Shown: one piece after another, positions 16,332-25,199 of the stretch | Position numbering within the stretch: the stretch's first letter is position 1 | Layout: each line of letters starts with the position of its first letter | NCBI GenBank assembly: GCA_021733945.1 | Contig: JAIPJX010000017.1 | Span: 1-48,610, forward strand | From: Verrucomicrobiota bacterium | GTDB lineage: Bacteria > Verrucomicrobiota > Verrucomicrobiia > Limisphaerales > SIBE01 | Length of the DNA: 48,610 nucleotides | Direction of reading: 5' to 3' | Notes under the pieces: model-generated | Told to the model about the DNA's origin: nothing | What the model saw: only the letters and a program-made list of their open reading frames with translations | Database searches by the model: none | Program-made: the position numbers and the translations under genes

Positions 16332-18344
16332 TTATTCGTCCGTCTTGGTCAATTGCGCCAGAACGGCGAAATCCTCCAGAGTCGTTGTGTCTCCCTTGAT
16401 TTCGAGGCCGGAGGCGACCTGCTTCAGGAGTCGTCGCATGATCTTGCCCGACCGGGTTTTGGGGAGGGACTCGGCGAATCGAATGTCATCCGGTTTGGCC
16501 ACGGGCCCGATCTCCTTGCCGACATGATTTCGAAGCTCGACCATGAGTTCGGGCGAGGCTTTGATCCCGCTCTTGAGAGTGACAAAGGCAACGAGTGCCT
16601 GGCCTTTGAGGTCGTCGGGACGTCCGACAACTGCGGCTTCGGCGACATTTTGATTGCTGACCAGGGCGCTTTCGACCTCGGCTGTTCCGATTCGATGTCC
16701 GGCCACGTTGAGCACATCGTCGATCCGACCCACGATCCAGAAATAGCCGTTCTTATCCTGCCGGCTGCCGTCCCCGGTGAAATAGCTGCCCTTGACCTCG
16801 GACCAGTAAACATCCTGGAACCGCTGAGGGTCGCCCCAGATTCCGCGCAGCATGCCGGGCCAGGGTTTGCGGACAACCAGTTTGCCTCCCGAGTTTTTTT
16901 CGACGGCATTGCCTTGTTCGTCGACCACCTCGGGGAGAATTCCGAAAAACGGGAGAGTGGCCGAGCCGGGTGTGGTGGGTGTGGCTCCGGGCATCGGAGT
17001 GATCATGATGCCACCGGTTTCGGTTTGCCACCAGGTGTCGACGATGGGACAACGTTTGCCTCCAATCACGGTATGATACCAGATCCAGGCTTCGGGATTG
17101 ATCGGTTCCCCCACCGTGCCGAGAAGTCGAAGCGAGGATAGATCATGTTTCTTGGGCCATTCGATCCCCCATTTCATGAACGCACGAATCGCCGTGGGTG
17201 CCGTGTAGAGAATGCTGACACGGTGTCTGGCGATGATGTTCCAGAACCGGTCGGGCTCCGGCCAGTTGGGTGCTCCCTCGTAAATCAGACTCGTGGCACC
17301 GTTGGCCAATGGACCATAGACAACGTAGCTGTGTCCGGTCACCCATCCGACGTCTGCGGTGCACCAGTAAACGTCGTTGTCCTGAAGATCGAAGACATAC
17401 CGGGTGGTCATCTTCGCGTAGAGCAGGTAGCCGCCGGTGGTATGAAGGATGCCCTTGGGTTTTCCGGTGGAACCGCTGGTATAAAGGATAAAAAGCGGAG
17501 CTTCACTGTCCATCGGTTCGGGCGGACAGACAGGGCTGACGGTTTTTATTTCGTCATGCCACCAGAAATCCCGGTTGGCCTTCATCGAGATCTGGTTGCC
17601 GCATCGCTGCAACACAATCACCGATTCGATGGTCGCGGTAAGCAGTTTCTTGTCGGCACCCTTGATCACAAGGGCGTCGTCCACGTTCTGTTTGAGCGGA
17701 ACAACGCTGCCCCGGCGGAATCCGCCGTCAGCGGTGATAATGGCTTTGGCTCCGGAGTCGAACACGCGGTCTGCGACGGATTGAGCGCTGAACCCTCCAA
17801 AAACCACGGAATGCACGGCTCCGATCCTGGCGCAGGCGAGCATGGCGATGGCAGCCTCCGGAACCATGGGCAGGTAGATCAGGACCCGGTCGCCCTTGGT
17901 GATGCCCCGCTTCTTCAAGACGTTGGCGAAGAGGCAGACCTCGCGATGCAGTTGGCGGTAGGTGAGCACACGTTCTTCCCCGGGTGTGCCGTTGGTGGCG
18001 GGTTCTCCCTCCCAGATGAGGGCGGCCTTGTTGGCGGTCGCCGTGTCGAGATACCGATCGAGGCAGTTGACCGAGACGTTGAGTTTGCCGCCGACAAACC
18101 ATTTCGCGTTGGGAGCTTTCCATTGCAGCGTCTTTTTCCACGGTTGTGACCAGACAAGCTCATTCCGGGCTTGTTTGTCCCAAAAAACCTCCGGTGACTC
18201 GATCGATTCCTTGTAAATCTTGCGATACTGCGCGAGCGACTTGATGTGAGCGCGTTTGGAGAACTCCTTGTCCGGGGGGAACAGGCGTTCTTCGTTCAAC
18301 ATGGAGGTAATGTTCGCGGAATGGTTTTTGCTTGGTTTGCTCAT
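16332..18344 (-). CDS. acs: Acetyl-CoA synthetase
   Basis: AMP-forming acetate-CoA ligase of 670 residues, close to the usual 650. It activates acetate through acetyl-AMP to acetyl-CoA in the cytoplasm. The ANL signature [19 protein letters not shown] is present, with the Acs-specific [30 protein letters not shown] and [14 protein letters not shown]. The C-terminal catalytic and acetylation-target lysine is Lys634 in [11 protein letters not shown]. The N-terminus carries the usual [13 protein letters not shown] region. The gene faces the sigma-54 regulator and is transcribed alone, from a candidate sigma-70 promoter just upstream. The length and motifs exclude a propionate or acyl-CoA ligase less firmly than they exclude other ANL enzymes. 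Confidence 0.96.
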   Translation of the reverse strand: MSKPSKNHSANITSMLNEERLFPPDKEFSKRAHIKSLAQYRKIYKESIESPEVFWDKQARNELVWSQPWKKTLQWKAPNAKWFVGGKLNVSVNCLDRYLDTATANKAALIWEGEPATNGTPGEERVLTYRQLHREVCLFANVLKKRGITKGDRVLIYLPMVPEAAIAMLACARIGAVHSVVFGGFSAQSVADRVFDSGAKAIITADGGFRRGSVVPLKQNVDDALVIKGADKKLLTATIESVIVLQRCGNQISMKANRDFWWHDEIKTVSPVCPPEPMDSEAPLFILYTSGSTGKPKGILHTTGGYLLYAKMTTRYVFDLQDNDVYWCTADVGWVTGHSYVVYGPLANGATSLIYEGAPNWPEPDRFWNIIARHRVSILYTAPTAIRAFMKWGIEWPKKHDLSSLRLLGTVGEPINPEAWIWYHTVIGGKRCPIVDTWWQTETGGIMITPMPGATPTTPGSATLPFFGILPEVVDEQGNAVEKNSGGKLVVRKPWPGMLRGIWGDPQRFQDVYWSEVKGSYFTGDGSRQDKNGYFWIVGRIDDVLNVAGHRIGTAEVESALVSNQNVAEAAVVGRPDDLKGQALVAFVTLKSGIKASPELMVELRNHVGKEIGPVAKPDDIRFAESLPKTRSGKIMRRLLKQVASGLEIKGDTTTLEDFAVLAQLTKTDE

Positions 18345-18375
18345 AGTCTTCGCTCAATAGCTTGGAATCCGGCCT

Positions 18376-18403
18376 ATCTTAAGAGCGAGGCCGCGACCGT
18401 CAA
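18376..18403 (-). promoter_or_regulatory. Candidate sigma-70 promoter of acs
   Basis: On the minus strand, TTGACG (18398-18403) is followed after 16 bases by TAAGAT (18376-18381). They match the -35 at five of six positions and the -10 at four of six. The leader to the acs ATG would be about 25 bases. Confidence 0.5.
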
Positions 18404-18511
18404 TCTTCAAGGGCGGGTCGGGGAGTTCGGAAGCCGGGAAGTGGAGCGACTCGTTCCCGGTTCCGCGGGTGTGAATTGTGTGACCTCATGCCACTGGACC
18501 CTGCGCATCTT

Positions 18512-18681
18512 CCGCCAGGTCGTGGAGTGCAGAGTCCTCTGGCGCTTTCGGAAAGGGACGAAACGGAAAGCGGCGAGGGTATCGCAGGTGTTGATGGAAG
18601 CAAGGGAAGAGGGTGGGGAGTCGTTGGGGTTTCCGGGAAAAGCGGCAGAGGGCTGCCGCAGTCCAAGACGCTATCGCGAGG
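18512..18681 (+). repeat. Inverted-repeat element, family C, copy 1
   Basis: The left arm near 18513-18548 contains GTGGAGTGCAGAGTCCTC. The right arm near 18636-18681 contains AGCGGCAGAGGGCTGCCGCA. They are imperfect reverse complements separated by about 90 bases. The arms match the better preserved copy at 31023-31137. The element occupies the middle of the gap 18345-18715 upstream of acs; the rest of that gap shows the acs promoter and nothing else I can name. Confidence 0.6.
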
Positions 18682-18715
18682 ATCGGGGGCGTCGGCCTCT
18701 CCAGGTTTCCCTGTT

Positions 18716-19975
18716 TCAGGGGCGGGCGTGGCGGTTGGGGCTGAGCGGATCCAGGGAGATCGATGGCGTTTCACCGGAAATGAGTTCGGTGACCAATCTG
18801 CCGGTGACCGGGCCCAGGCTCAATCCGAGCATCGCGTGGCCCGCCGCGATCGAAAGATTCTCAAAAATTCCTGCACGTCCCACATAGGGCAGACCGTCCG
18901 GGGAGCAGGGGCGCAGTCCACTCCAGACGGGCTGATTTCTAAAGTCAGCTTCGGTGAATCCAGGGAAATAGTCCGGTATGGATCGGATCATGCCCCGCAC
19001 CCGGGAGTGGTTGACTGAGGGGTCGTGTCCGGCGATTTCCATCGTGCCGCCGAAGCGAAGGCGGGATCCCATGGGAGTCACCGCCACACGTGCTTCGGTG
19101 AGGATGGAGGGTACGCACGGGATTTGCCGGGGGGCGGGCAGGGTGATGCTGTAGCCTTTGCCCGCCTGCATCGGGAGGTGCAGCCCGAGTTCCCGGACCA
19201 GGGTGGGGGACCAGGCACCGGCTGCGATCACGAATTCATCGGCTTGCTTCACGCCTCTTTGAGTCTGAACCGCTGTCAGTCGCCTTCCCTGGTGGATCCA
19301 GGATTCGGCCTCGGTTTCCCACAGGAATTCGACACCCGCCCGCTGCAGGGTGCGGGTGAGCGAACGGAGAAATTGTTCCGGGCAGAGGTGGCCGTCGAGC
19401 GGGAAATACACGGCGCCGGCGACGCGCATCTGGAGGCCGGGGTTCAGGCGGGCGGCTTCCTCCGGGGAAAGGATTTCGGCGGGCATGCCGAGTTTGTGGG
19501 CCTGGATGGCCGTGGCCGATTCATGGCGCAGAGTGGACGCGGTTTTGCAGAGCATGAGCAGCCCGCGTTTTTCGAATAAAAACGTTGCCGAAGCGTCGTC
19601 GGCGATCTGCTCAAAACAGCTGCGGCTGGCCATTCCGAGGTCGCGGAGAAGGGGGGCGGATCGGAGGACGTGGTTCGGGGTGCATGCCTGAAAAAACTTC
19701 CAGACCCACTCCAGAAGGTCGGTGCTCGCACGTGGTCGCAGGGAGAATGGACTTTCCGGGTTGAACATCATGCGCAGCCCGAGCCCGACCATGCCCGGAG
19801 CGGCAAGCGGGATGAAATGGCTGGGCACGATCATGCCGGCGTTGCCCGTCGAACATCCGGAATGATCGGCCGGGGCGCGATCCATCAGGGTGACGCGGTG
19901 TCCGCGTTTCATGGCGTAGTAGGCGGTGCAAAGCCCGATTACGCCGGTTCCCACAATGAGGATGCGTTTAGACAT
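18716..19975 (-). CDS. FAD-dependent D-hydroxyproline/D-amino acid oxidoreductase
   Basis: DAO/DadA-family flavoprotein of 419 residues. The N-terminal dinucleotide-binding motif is VGTGVIGLCTAYYAMKRG, followed by the acidic LMDR end of the second strand. STGNAGMIVPSHFIPLAAPG is typical of DadA-like and D-hydroxyproline dehydrogenases, and the C-terminal GLRPCSPDGLPYVG and AAGHAMLGLSLGPVTG segments complete the FAD site. Its gene overlaps the hydroxyproline epimerase stop by eight bases and lies third in the operon. The likely substrate is therefore cis-4-hydroxy-D-proline, oxidised to 1-pyrroline-4-hydroxy-2-carboxylate. The sequence alone would also allow a general D-amino acid dehydrogenase. 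Confidence 0.8.
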   Translation of the reverse strand: MSKRILIVGTGVIGLCTAYYAMKRGHRVTLMDRAPADHSGCSTGNAGMIVPSHFIPLAAPGMVGLGLRMMFNPESPFSLRPRASTDLLEWVWKFFQACTPNHVLRSAPLLRDLGMASRSCFEQIADDASATFLFEKRGLLMLCKTASTLRHESATAIQAHKLGMPAEILSPEEAARLNPGLQMRVAGAVYFPLDGHLCPEQFLRSLTRTLQRAGVEFLWETEAESWIHQGRRLTAVQTQRGVKQADEFVIAAGAWSPTLVRELGLHLPMQAGKGYSITLPAPRQIPCVPSILTEARVAVTPMGSRLRFGGTMEIAGHDPSVNHSRVRGMIRSIPDYFPGFTEADFRNQPVWSGLRPCSPDGLPYVGRAGIFENLSIAAGHAMLGLSLGPVTGRLVTELISGETPSISLDPLSPNRHARP

Positions 19976-20915
19976 CGGCGGAAGGGTGAACGGCGCCGTG
20001 AATTCCCCAGACGAACGGATCGAGTGGGTCGAACATCAGGTGGCATTGCCCGGTGATGAATGCGGTTCCAGAGATGGTTGGCACAAGGTGACCGCCTTCG
20101 CGATGGTACCTGCCCGTGAACAGACTGCCCACGATGCTCTCCTGCACCCAGGGTTCGTTCTCGCCCAGTTTCCCGTCGGCTGCGAGGCAGGCAATTTTCG
20201 CGCTGGTGCCGGTGCCGCATGGCGATCGATCGTAGGCGAGGCCGGGACAAAGTACAAAATTGCGGGAGTTCGCGCGTGGATCGGCGGGCGGTCCAAACAG
20301 CTCGATGTGGTCCACCTCCGGGAATCCGCCCTGGTTGACCGCGGTTCGGATCGCGGTTGCCACGCGGGTCAGGTGCCCGACGTTTCCGGATTCGAGGGTT
20401 TGTCCGTGGTTGTCCGTCAGGAAAAACCAGTTGCCGCCCCAGGCGATGTCCCCGGTCACGTTGCCGAGTCCCTCGACGGCGAAGGTGTTGCCGGCGGCTT
20501 TCCGGTAGCTGGGCACATTCCTGACCGACACCGAGGCGTCGTCGCAGAGGGTCGCGGTGACGGTTCCGACCGGGGTTTCAATTCGGTGGGTTCCGGGCAG
20601 GATGCGTCCCAGGTGGGACAGGGTGCGAACAACGCCGATCAGGCCGTGACCGCACATTCCGAGAAAACCGACGTTGTTGAAAAACAAAACGGCTGCTGCG
20701 GAGTCGGTTTCCACAGGCGGGGTGAGCAGAGCGCCGACCCAGACATCGGAGCCGCGGGGTTCTCCGGCAATGGCGGCGCGGTAGTGGTCGAACCGTTTCT
20801 GAAAGACGGCCAGGCGATCGCCCAGGGAACCGGTTCCCAGATCGGGGCCGCCGTCGATGATCACACGGGTGGGTTCGCCTCCGGTGTGGGAGTCGATGAC
20901 CTCGATGGTTTGCAT
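19968..20915 (-). CDS. 4-Hydroxyproline 2-epimerase
   Basis: Proline racemase superfamily enzyme of 315 residues. Both catalytic cysteines are present: Cys88 in GMCGHG and Cys233 in SPCGTGTSA. This fits epimerase or racemase activity and excludes the trans-3-hydroxyproline dehydratase type, in which one Cys is replaced. The DSHTGGEPTRV start is typical of the hydroxyproline epimerase branch. The reaction is trans-4-hydroxy-L-proline to cis-4-hydroxy-D-proline. The frame stays open upstream to about 21227, overlapping the deaminase gene, but the ATG at 20915 gives the family N-terminus. It is flanked by the two other enzymes of the pathway. Confidence 0.88.
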   Translation of the reverse strand: MQTIEVIDSHTGGEPTRVIIDGGPDLGTGSLGDRLAVFQKRFDHYRAAIAGEPRGSDVWVGALLTPPVETDSAAAVLFFNNVGFLGMCGHGLIGVVRTLSHLGRILPGTHRIETPVGTVTATLCDDASVSVRNVPSYRKAAGNTFAVEGLGNVTGDIAWGGNWFFLTDNHGQTLESGNVGHLTRVATAIRTAVNQGGFPEVDHIELFGPPADPRANSRNFVLCPGLAYDRSPCGTGTSAKIACLAADGKLGENEPWVQESIVGSLFTGRYHREGGHLVPTISGTAFITGQCHLMFDPLDPFVWGIHGAVHPSADV

Positions 20916-20977
20916 GGTGTTTCCTGCCGGACGTCCCCCTTTGTGGCCCCGCGTGCGGGCGGGGGCTGTGGCTTGGA

Positions 20978-21910
20978 TTATTTCGCCGCTTTTCGTTTGG
21001 TTGCCGGTCGTGCGGGAACCTTGGGACGATTGGCGATGCCGTCGTGGATGATTTTGAGAACGCGCCTGCGTTCCTCGCCGGTGAGGGGCAGGCGCGGGGC
21101 GCGCACCCATTCGCTGCCGAGGCCGCACTCCTGCACGACCAGCTTGATGTACTGCACGAACTTGACGTGCACATCCAGGTGGAGGAGGGGGGAGAACCAT
21201 CGGTAGATGGCCCGTGCCTCGTCCCACTTGCCCTGCCGGGTCAGGTCCCAGAAATATTGGTTCTCGGCGGGAAACGCGATTCCGGTGCCAGCCACCCAGC
21301 CATCGATGCCGAGGATCGCGCTCTCCAGGGCCAGATCATCCACCCCGGTAAAAAGTTTGTAACGGTCGCCGCATGCGTTGTGCAGGTCGGTGATTCGGCG
21401 CGGGTCCCCCGAGCTTTCTTTGAGCGCGACGAAATTCGGGGTGTTTGCCAGCTCGGCGAACATCTGCGGGGTGATGTCGTTGCCGTAGCTGATGGGGTTG
21501 TTGTAGATCATGATTGGCAATCCCGTGGTCTTGGCGACCGTGCGGAAATGGGTCATGGTCTCGCGGGGATCGCCCTTGTAATTCATCGCGGGCAGAAGCA
21601 TCAACCCGTCTGCGCCCAGTGTTTCCATGTCCTGGGCGTATCGGATGGCTTCACGGGTGCTCGGCTCGGCGACCCCGCTCAGGACGGGTACACGTCCGGC
21701 GCTGGTCTCGATGGCCGCCTCGATGACCCGGCGTTTTTCCTCGGGGGCGAGAGCCTGGTTTTCGCCCAGGGAACCGCACATGACCAACCCGCTGACACCG
21801 GATTGGATCAGGGTGTCCAGATGGCGTTGGGTGGCCGGGAGGTCCAGGGACTGATCCCGTTTCAACTGGGTTGTGACTGCGGGGAAAACACCGTTCCATT
21901 CTGATTTCAT
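20978..21910 (-). CDS. DapA-family 1-pyrroline-4-hydroxy-2-carboxylate deaminase
   Basis: DHDPS/NAL superfamily aldolase-type protein of 310 residues. The Schiff-base Lys164 lies in VALKESSGD, the conserved Tyr136 in IMIYNNP, and the strand-two loop reads CGSLGENQAL in place of the GTTGE of true DapA. That change and the hydroxyproline genes beside it point to the deaminase that converts 1-pyrroline-4-hydroxy-2-carboxylate to 2-oxoglutarate semialdehyde and ammonia. The C-terminus has a Lys/Arg/Ala-rich extension of about 15 residues. It is first in a three-gene minus-strand operon, 62 bases before the epimerase start. 4-Hydroxy-tetrahydrodipicolinate synthase is less likely. Confidence 0.82.
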   Translation of the reverse strand: MKSEWNGVFPAVTTQLKRDQSLDLPATQRHLDTLIQSGVSGLVMCGSLGENQALAPEEKRRVIEAAIETSAGRVPVLSGVAEPSTREAIRYAQDMETLGADGLMLLPAMNYKGDPRETMTHFRTVAKTTGLPIMIYNNPISYGNDITPQMFAELANTPNFVALKESSGDPRRITDLHNACGDRYKLFTGVDDLALESAILGIDGWVAGTGIAFPAENQYFWDLTRQGKWDEARAIYRWFSPLLHLDVHVKFVQYIKLVVQECGLGSEWVRAPRLPLTGEERRRVLKIIHDGIANRPKVPARPATKRKAAK

Positions 21911-22093
21911 AAAAATTCTTCCAGTTTTAGCTCGTTTCAGTTCACCCAGTACCGGCCGAACGGTGATTTGCCACCGCAGCTGCCTGATGTGCGGGTGGCA
22001 CGGTCAGGCGGAGAGGATCATTTGCCGGAATTCCCCGTCGATGAAAGAAGAATTTTCGTAACCGTTTGCGGTTGACAGGGAGCAAAGGCGAGG

Positions 22094-22615
22094 GCGTATC
22101 CGGGTCATTACGTGCAACTGGAGTACGCGAACCGGCACCCGTCCCTGATCCGCCGGATTCTCGGCTCAGGGGTTACGATCGAGGGATGGGCGGTCTACAC
22201 CGAGCAGACCCTGCTTGATCAGGGATACGGCGAGGGCGACCTGGCACTGCGGCTTTCGCAGTTGAAGTTTTATTTGCGAGCCGTCGGAAATGCCATTCTG
22301 GACCACCGGATGCACTGCACCGAAATGACCGACGAAGAGGCTTTGAGATTCCTGGTTGACGAAGTGTTTCAGTCCGAAGGAGAAGCCCGGTTGAAGGTCA
22401 TCCGGGCCAAACAGAGCTCCGTGCAGCTCTCGACCTATTTCGTTGGGCGCATGGCCCACTATCGGCTTCGACAACAGATCCAGCGCGAGATGGGGGCCAG
22501 GTTCAACCTGGGTCGGTACCATGAAGCCGTGCTGAAACAGGGATCGGTGCCGGTGAAGTTTCTTCCCGAGCTGGTCCGGTCCGCGCTCGGATTGCCGGTC
22601 CGGCAGGCGGAGTGA
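22094..22615 (+). pseudogene. 5'-truncated DUF885 peptidase remnant
   Basis: The translation from 22094 begins AYPGHYVQLEYANRHPSL and continues with IEGWAVYTEQTLLDQGYGEG and RYHEAVLKQGSVPVKFL. This is the C-terminal third of DUF885 proteins. The family reads HEAYPGH at this point; here the residues before AYPGH are KAR, and an in-frame TGA follows five codons further upstream. The putative metal-binding His-Glu and about two thirds of the protein are absent. A GTG at 22112 could start a 167-residue product, but it would lack the active site. The break is abrupt, as after a deletion or recombination. The 180 bases between it and the deaminase gene show nothing else. Confidence 0.75.
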
Positions 22616-22627
22616 CTGCTGCCATTC

Positions 22628-22680
22628 TTGTCGAGAAACCGCTGCCGGGGTAAAGGGGGCAGCGGCGGTTCAATCGACAA
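22628..22680 (-). terminator. Nested stem-loop downstream of hsp20
   Basis: An outer 7-bp stem (22628-22634 with 22674-22680) encloses an 8-bp GC-rich stem (CCGCTGCC at 22639-22646 with GGCAGCGG at 22658-22665). It lies between the ends of two convergent coding stretches and could terminate either. There is no clear T-run. Confidence 0.3.
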
Positions 22681-22745
22681 TCCCCGTCGCGCCCCGCGCG
22701 GCGGGGGGTGGGGAAGCCGCCCCGAGACGGGGCGCAGCGGTGCAC

Positions 22746-23195
22746 TTAGCTGACTTTCACGTCGATCAGTTTGGTTTTCGCGCTTTCGCGTTTGATCAAA
22801 CGAACTGTCAGGACGCCATCCTTAAATTCAGCCGTGATCTCCTCCGGATTGGCTTCCTCGGGCAGTGTGAAGCTGCGCACAAAGCTGCCATGCATTCTCT
22901 CGGTGCGATGATAGCGTTTGCCGTCGGTGGCTTTTTCCAGCTTGCGTTCTCCGGCAATGTAGAGCACGCCGTTCTCCACGCGCACGCTGATGTCTTTCTT
23001 GTTCAGTTCCGGTAGGTCCGCCTTGATGAGATATTCCGTTTCGTCCTCGATGATATCCACCAGAGGGGCCCATTCAGCTTCGGTCATATACTCCTCGGTC
23101 GGCCTCCGCATGGGTGAAACTCCCCAGAAAGAAGTCAACCGGTTTGTCAGGTCTTCCATTTCTTTGAATGGATTCCAACGCGTAATCGTGTTCAT
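22746..23195 (-). CDS. Hsp20/alpha-crystallin small heat shock protein
   Basis: Small ATP-independent holdase chaperone of 149 residues. The N-terminal arm reads MNTITRWNPFKEMEDL. The alpha-crystallin domain spans about 45-138, with EYLIKADLPELNKKDISV, ENGVLYIAGERK and the conserved FKDGVLTVRL strand. AGGAG lies eight bases before the ATG and decides the start; the frame is open a further 63 bases. The gene stands alone. I looked for a heat-shock promoter and a CIRCE element upstream and saw neither. Confidence 0.95.
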   Translation of the reverse strand: MNTITRWNPFKEMEDLTNRLTSFWGVSPMRRPTEEYMTEAEWAPLVDIIEDETEYLIKADLPELNKKDISVRVENGVLYIAGERKLEKATDGKRYHRTERMHGSFVRSFTLPEEANPEEITAEFKDGVLTVRLIKRESAKTKLIDVKVS

Positions 23196-23540
23196 ACAAT
23201 GGTCTCCTATCAAGGGTGGCTCGGGTTTTTGGTTCATAGGGCTAGGCTGAACGGCCACCCGTCTTATTCAGCCCGCCCCTGTTTCATCAGGTAATTCATT
23301 CAACAACAGAATCCGTGCCACAGCCTGGCGATTCTGGAAGCCGTTCGGGAGCAATGGTTTTACAAAATTGAGGCGGAAAAAAAGGGGTGGTGTTGAGTGA
23401 AAATGACTCAGTTGGAGCGTCACAGATGGGACGGGTTGACACAGTCAGGGCGCTGCTTCCGGGGCTGTCCCGGGAATGATGCGGTTGGAGTGCCAGGACA
23501 TTGGTGTGGCTAGACCTTGCATTATCGGTTGAATTTTGCG
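23196..23540. other. Intergenic region between hsp20 and the POT transporter
   Basis: This divergent gap of about 345 bases has no gene. One perfect 7-bp inverted repeat (GGCTGAA at 23245-23251 with TTCAGCC at 23267-23273) could be an operator or hairpin. No convincing promoter for either neighbour was found. Confidence 0.4.
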
Positions 23541-25067
23541 ATGAAGTGGCCAATACCGATGCACGACACCGATCCGGCACACACACCCGAACCTCCGGCG
23601 AAACATCCCCGGGGCTTGTATACGCTGTTCTTCACCGAGATGTGGGAGCGGTTCAGTTATTATGGAATGCGCGCTCTGCTCGTTCTGTTCATGGTGGACA
23701 CGGTGGAGCACGGAGGGCTTGGATTCGACGACAAGACAGCCACGTCGATTTACGGATTATACACGGCGTTTGTCTATCTGGTTGCCCTGCCAGGAGGATG
23801 GATTGCGGATCGTTTGCTCGGGGCGCAGCGGTCCGTTTGGTACGGAGCGATGATCATTGCCCTGGGACATTTTGTTCTGGCGATCCCTTCGATGCAGGCA
23901 TTTTTTGTGGGGTTGGTCCTGGTGGTTCTGGGCACCGGATTGCTCAAGCCCAACATCAGCGCGATCGTCGGGCAGCTCTACCCCGAGGGGGGAGGCCGGC
24001 GCGACGCCGGTTTCACGATCTTCTACATGGGCATCAATCTGGGGGCAGCCATTGGACCGCTGATCTGCAGCACTCTGGGAGAGAAACTGAACTGGCATTA
24101 TGGATTCGCTGCTGCCGGAGTGGGCATGTTGTTCGGACTGGCCCAGTTTAAACTCACGGCCCGGCATCTCGGGACTGCGGGGCTTACACCGCATCGTCGA
24201 CCGGGTGCTGCAGCTGGTTCGGGAGGTCTGGATCGGGCCTGGTATTTTGTGGGTGGAGCCGTTGTGTTGATTTTTGCCGTGGTCCTTCTGGCCCTGACCC
24301 GGGTGATTACCTTCAATCCGATTGTCCTGGCGCAGAACACCACCTACGTCATTGTCGGCATTGCCGTCGCGTATTTCGCCGGGATATTCATATTCGGAAA
24401 GCTGGACGCCACGGAAACCAAGCGGACCCTGGTGATCGTCGTGTTGCTTTTGTGCGCGGCCTTGTTTTGGTCGGGTTTCGAGCAGGCCGGTTCCTCGCTC
24501 AGCCTGTTTGCCGAACGATACACCGAGCGCTCCGTCAGCTGGCTGAATTTTGAGATTCCAGCCGGCTGGTTTCAGACTTTGAACCCGGCCTTTATCATTG
24601 CTCTGGCACCCGTGGTTGCCGCCCTTTGGGTGAACCTGGCGCGACGCCATTTAAACCCGTCGGTGCCCATGAAATTTGCCATTGGCATGATTTTCCTGGG
24701 GGTTGGTTTTCTGGTCATGGTGGCGGCTGCCAAGCTGGTTGTGAGCGGGAACAAAGTTGCGCCCTACTGGTTGATCTGCACCTATCTGCTGCACACGACC
24801 GGCGAGCTTTGTTTGAGCCCGGTCGGGCTGAGCGCAGTGACCAAGCTGGCCCCCGCCCGGTTTGTGGGGCAGATGATGGGGTTGTGGTTTGTGGCTGCCT
24901 CCCTGGGCAATCTGATCGCCGGTTTGTTTGCCGGAGAGATTAATCCGGAAGCGATCGAACAGATGCCCGACCTCTATCTGCGGGTGGTGATTGGCCCCGT
25001 GGTCGCCGGTATTGTCCTGATCGCCTTCGTCCGCCCGATCCGCAAGCTGATGGGCGGCGTGCGTTAG
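23541..25067 (+). CDS. POT/PTR-family proton-dependent oligopeptide transporter
   Basis: Major facilitator of about 508 residues with 12 to 14 hydrophobic helices. The POT signature appears early as FFTEMWERFSYYGMRALL, containing the ExxERFxYYG proton and peptide coupling motif. The second family region is GTGLLKPNISAIVGQLYPEG. It imports di- and tripeptides with protons. The start is unsure: ATG at 23541, ATG at 23559 or TTG at 23517 are in frame and none has a Shine-Dalgarno sequence. The residues before KHPRGLY are not conserved, so 23559 is equally possible. It has no operon partners. The hydroxyproline genes nearby make peptide scavenging a plausible shared theme, but that is inference. 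Confidence 0.92.
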   Translation: MKWPIPMHDTDPAHTPEPPAKHPRGLYTLFFTEMWERFSYYGMRALLVLFMVDTVEHGGLGFDDKTATSIYGLYTAFVYLVALPGGWIADRLLGAQRSVWYGAMIIALGHFVLAIPSMQAFFVGLVLVVLGTGLLKPNISAIVGQLYPEGGGRRDAGFTIFYMGINLGAAIGPLICSTLGEKLNWHYGFAAAGVGMLFGLAQFKLTARHLGTAGLTPHRRPGAAAGSGGLDRAWYFVGGAVVLIFAVVLLALTRVITFNPIVLAQNTTYVIVGIAVAYFAGIFIFGKLDATETKRTLVIVVLLLCAALFWSGFEQAGSSLSLFAERYTERSVSWLNFEIPAGWFQTLNPAFIIALAPVVAALWVNLARRHLNPSVPMKFAIGMIFLGVGFLVMVAAAKLVVSGNKVAPYWLICTYLLHTTGELCLSPVGLSAVTKLAPARFVGQMMGLWFVAASLGNLIAGLFAGEINPEAIEQMPDLYLRVVIGPVVAGIVLIAFVRPIRKLMGGVR

Positions 25068-25093
25068 CAGACCGTTAAAAAACTCCAAATCTT

Positions 25094-25170
25094 GTAGGAG
25101 TCGAGGTCACGAGACTCTAATTTCTTCCGATTCTTTCGGTGTTTTAGAGCCTTCTGACGTCGGCTCCTAC
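25094..25170 (+). repeat. Palindromic element with 27-bp imperfect inverted repeats
   Basis: The arms at 25094-25120 and 25144-25170 match as reverse complements at 22 of 27 positions. The arm core reads GTAGGAG then CGA, GTCA and CTCTAA. The loop holds a small hairpin (CCGA, TTCTT, TCGG). Five T follow at 25171-25175, so it may double as terminator for the transporter gene. It looks like a MITE or REP-type element. It was not seen elsewhere in the window. Confidence 0.75.
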
Positions 25171-25199
25171 TTTTTCAACTGGCCTGGCTACCGTGTGGG

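Noticed and set aside
16353-18149. Plus-strand open frames inside acs
   Set aside because: Shadows of the acetyl-CoA synthetase gene, without domains.
23506-23522. Possible sigma-54 promoter before the POT transporter (TGGCTA then TTGCA)
   Set aside because: The spacer is one base too short and the -24 element is imperfect, so it does not meet the standard of the site at 25-40.
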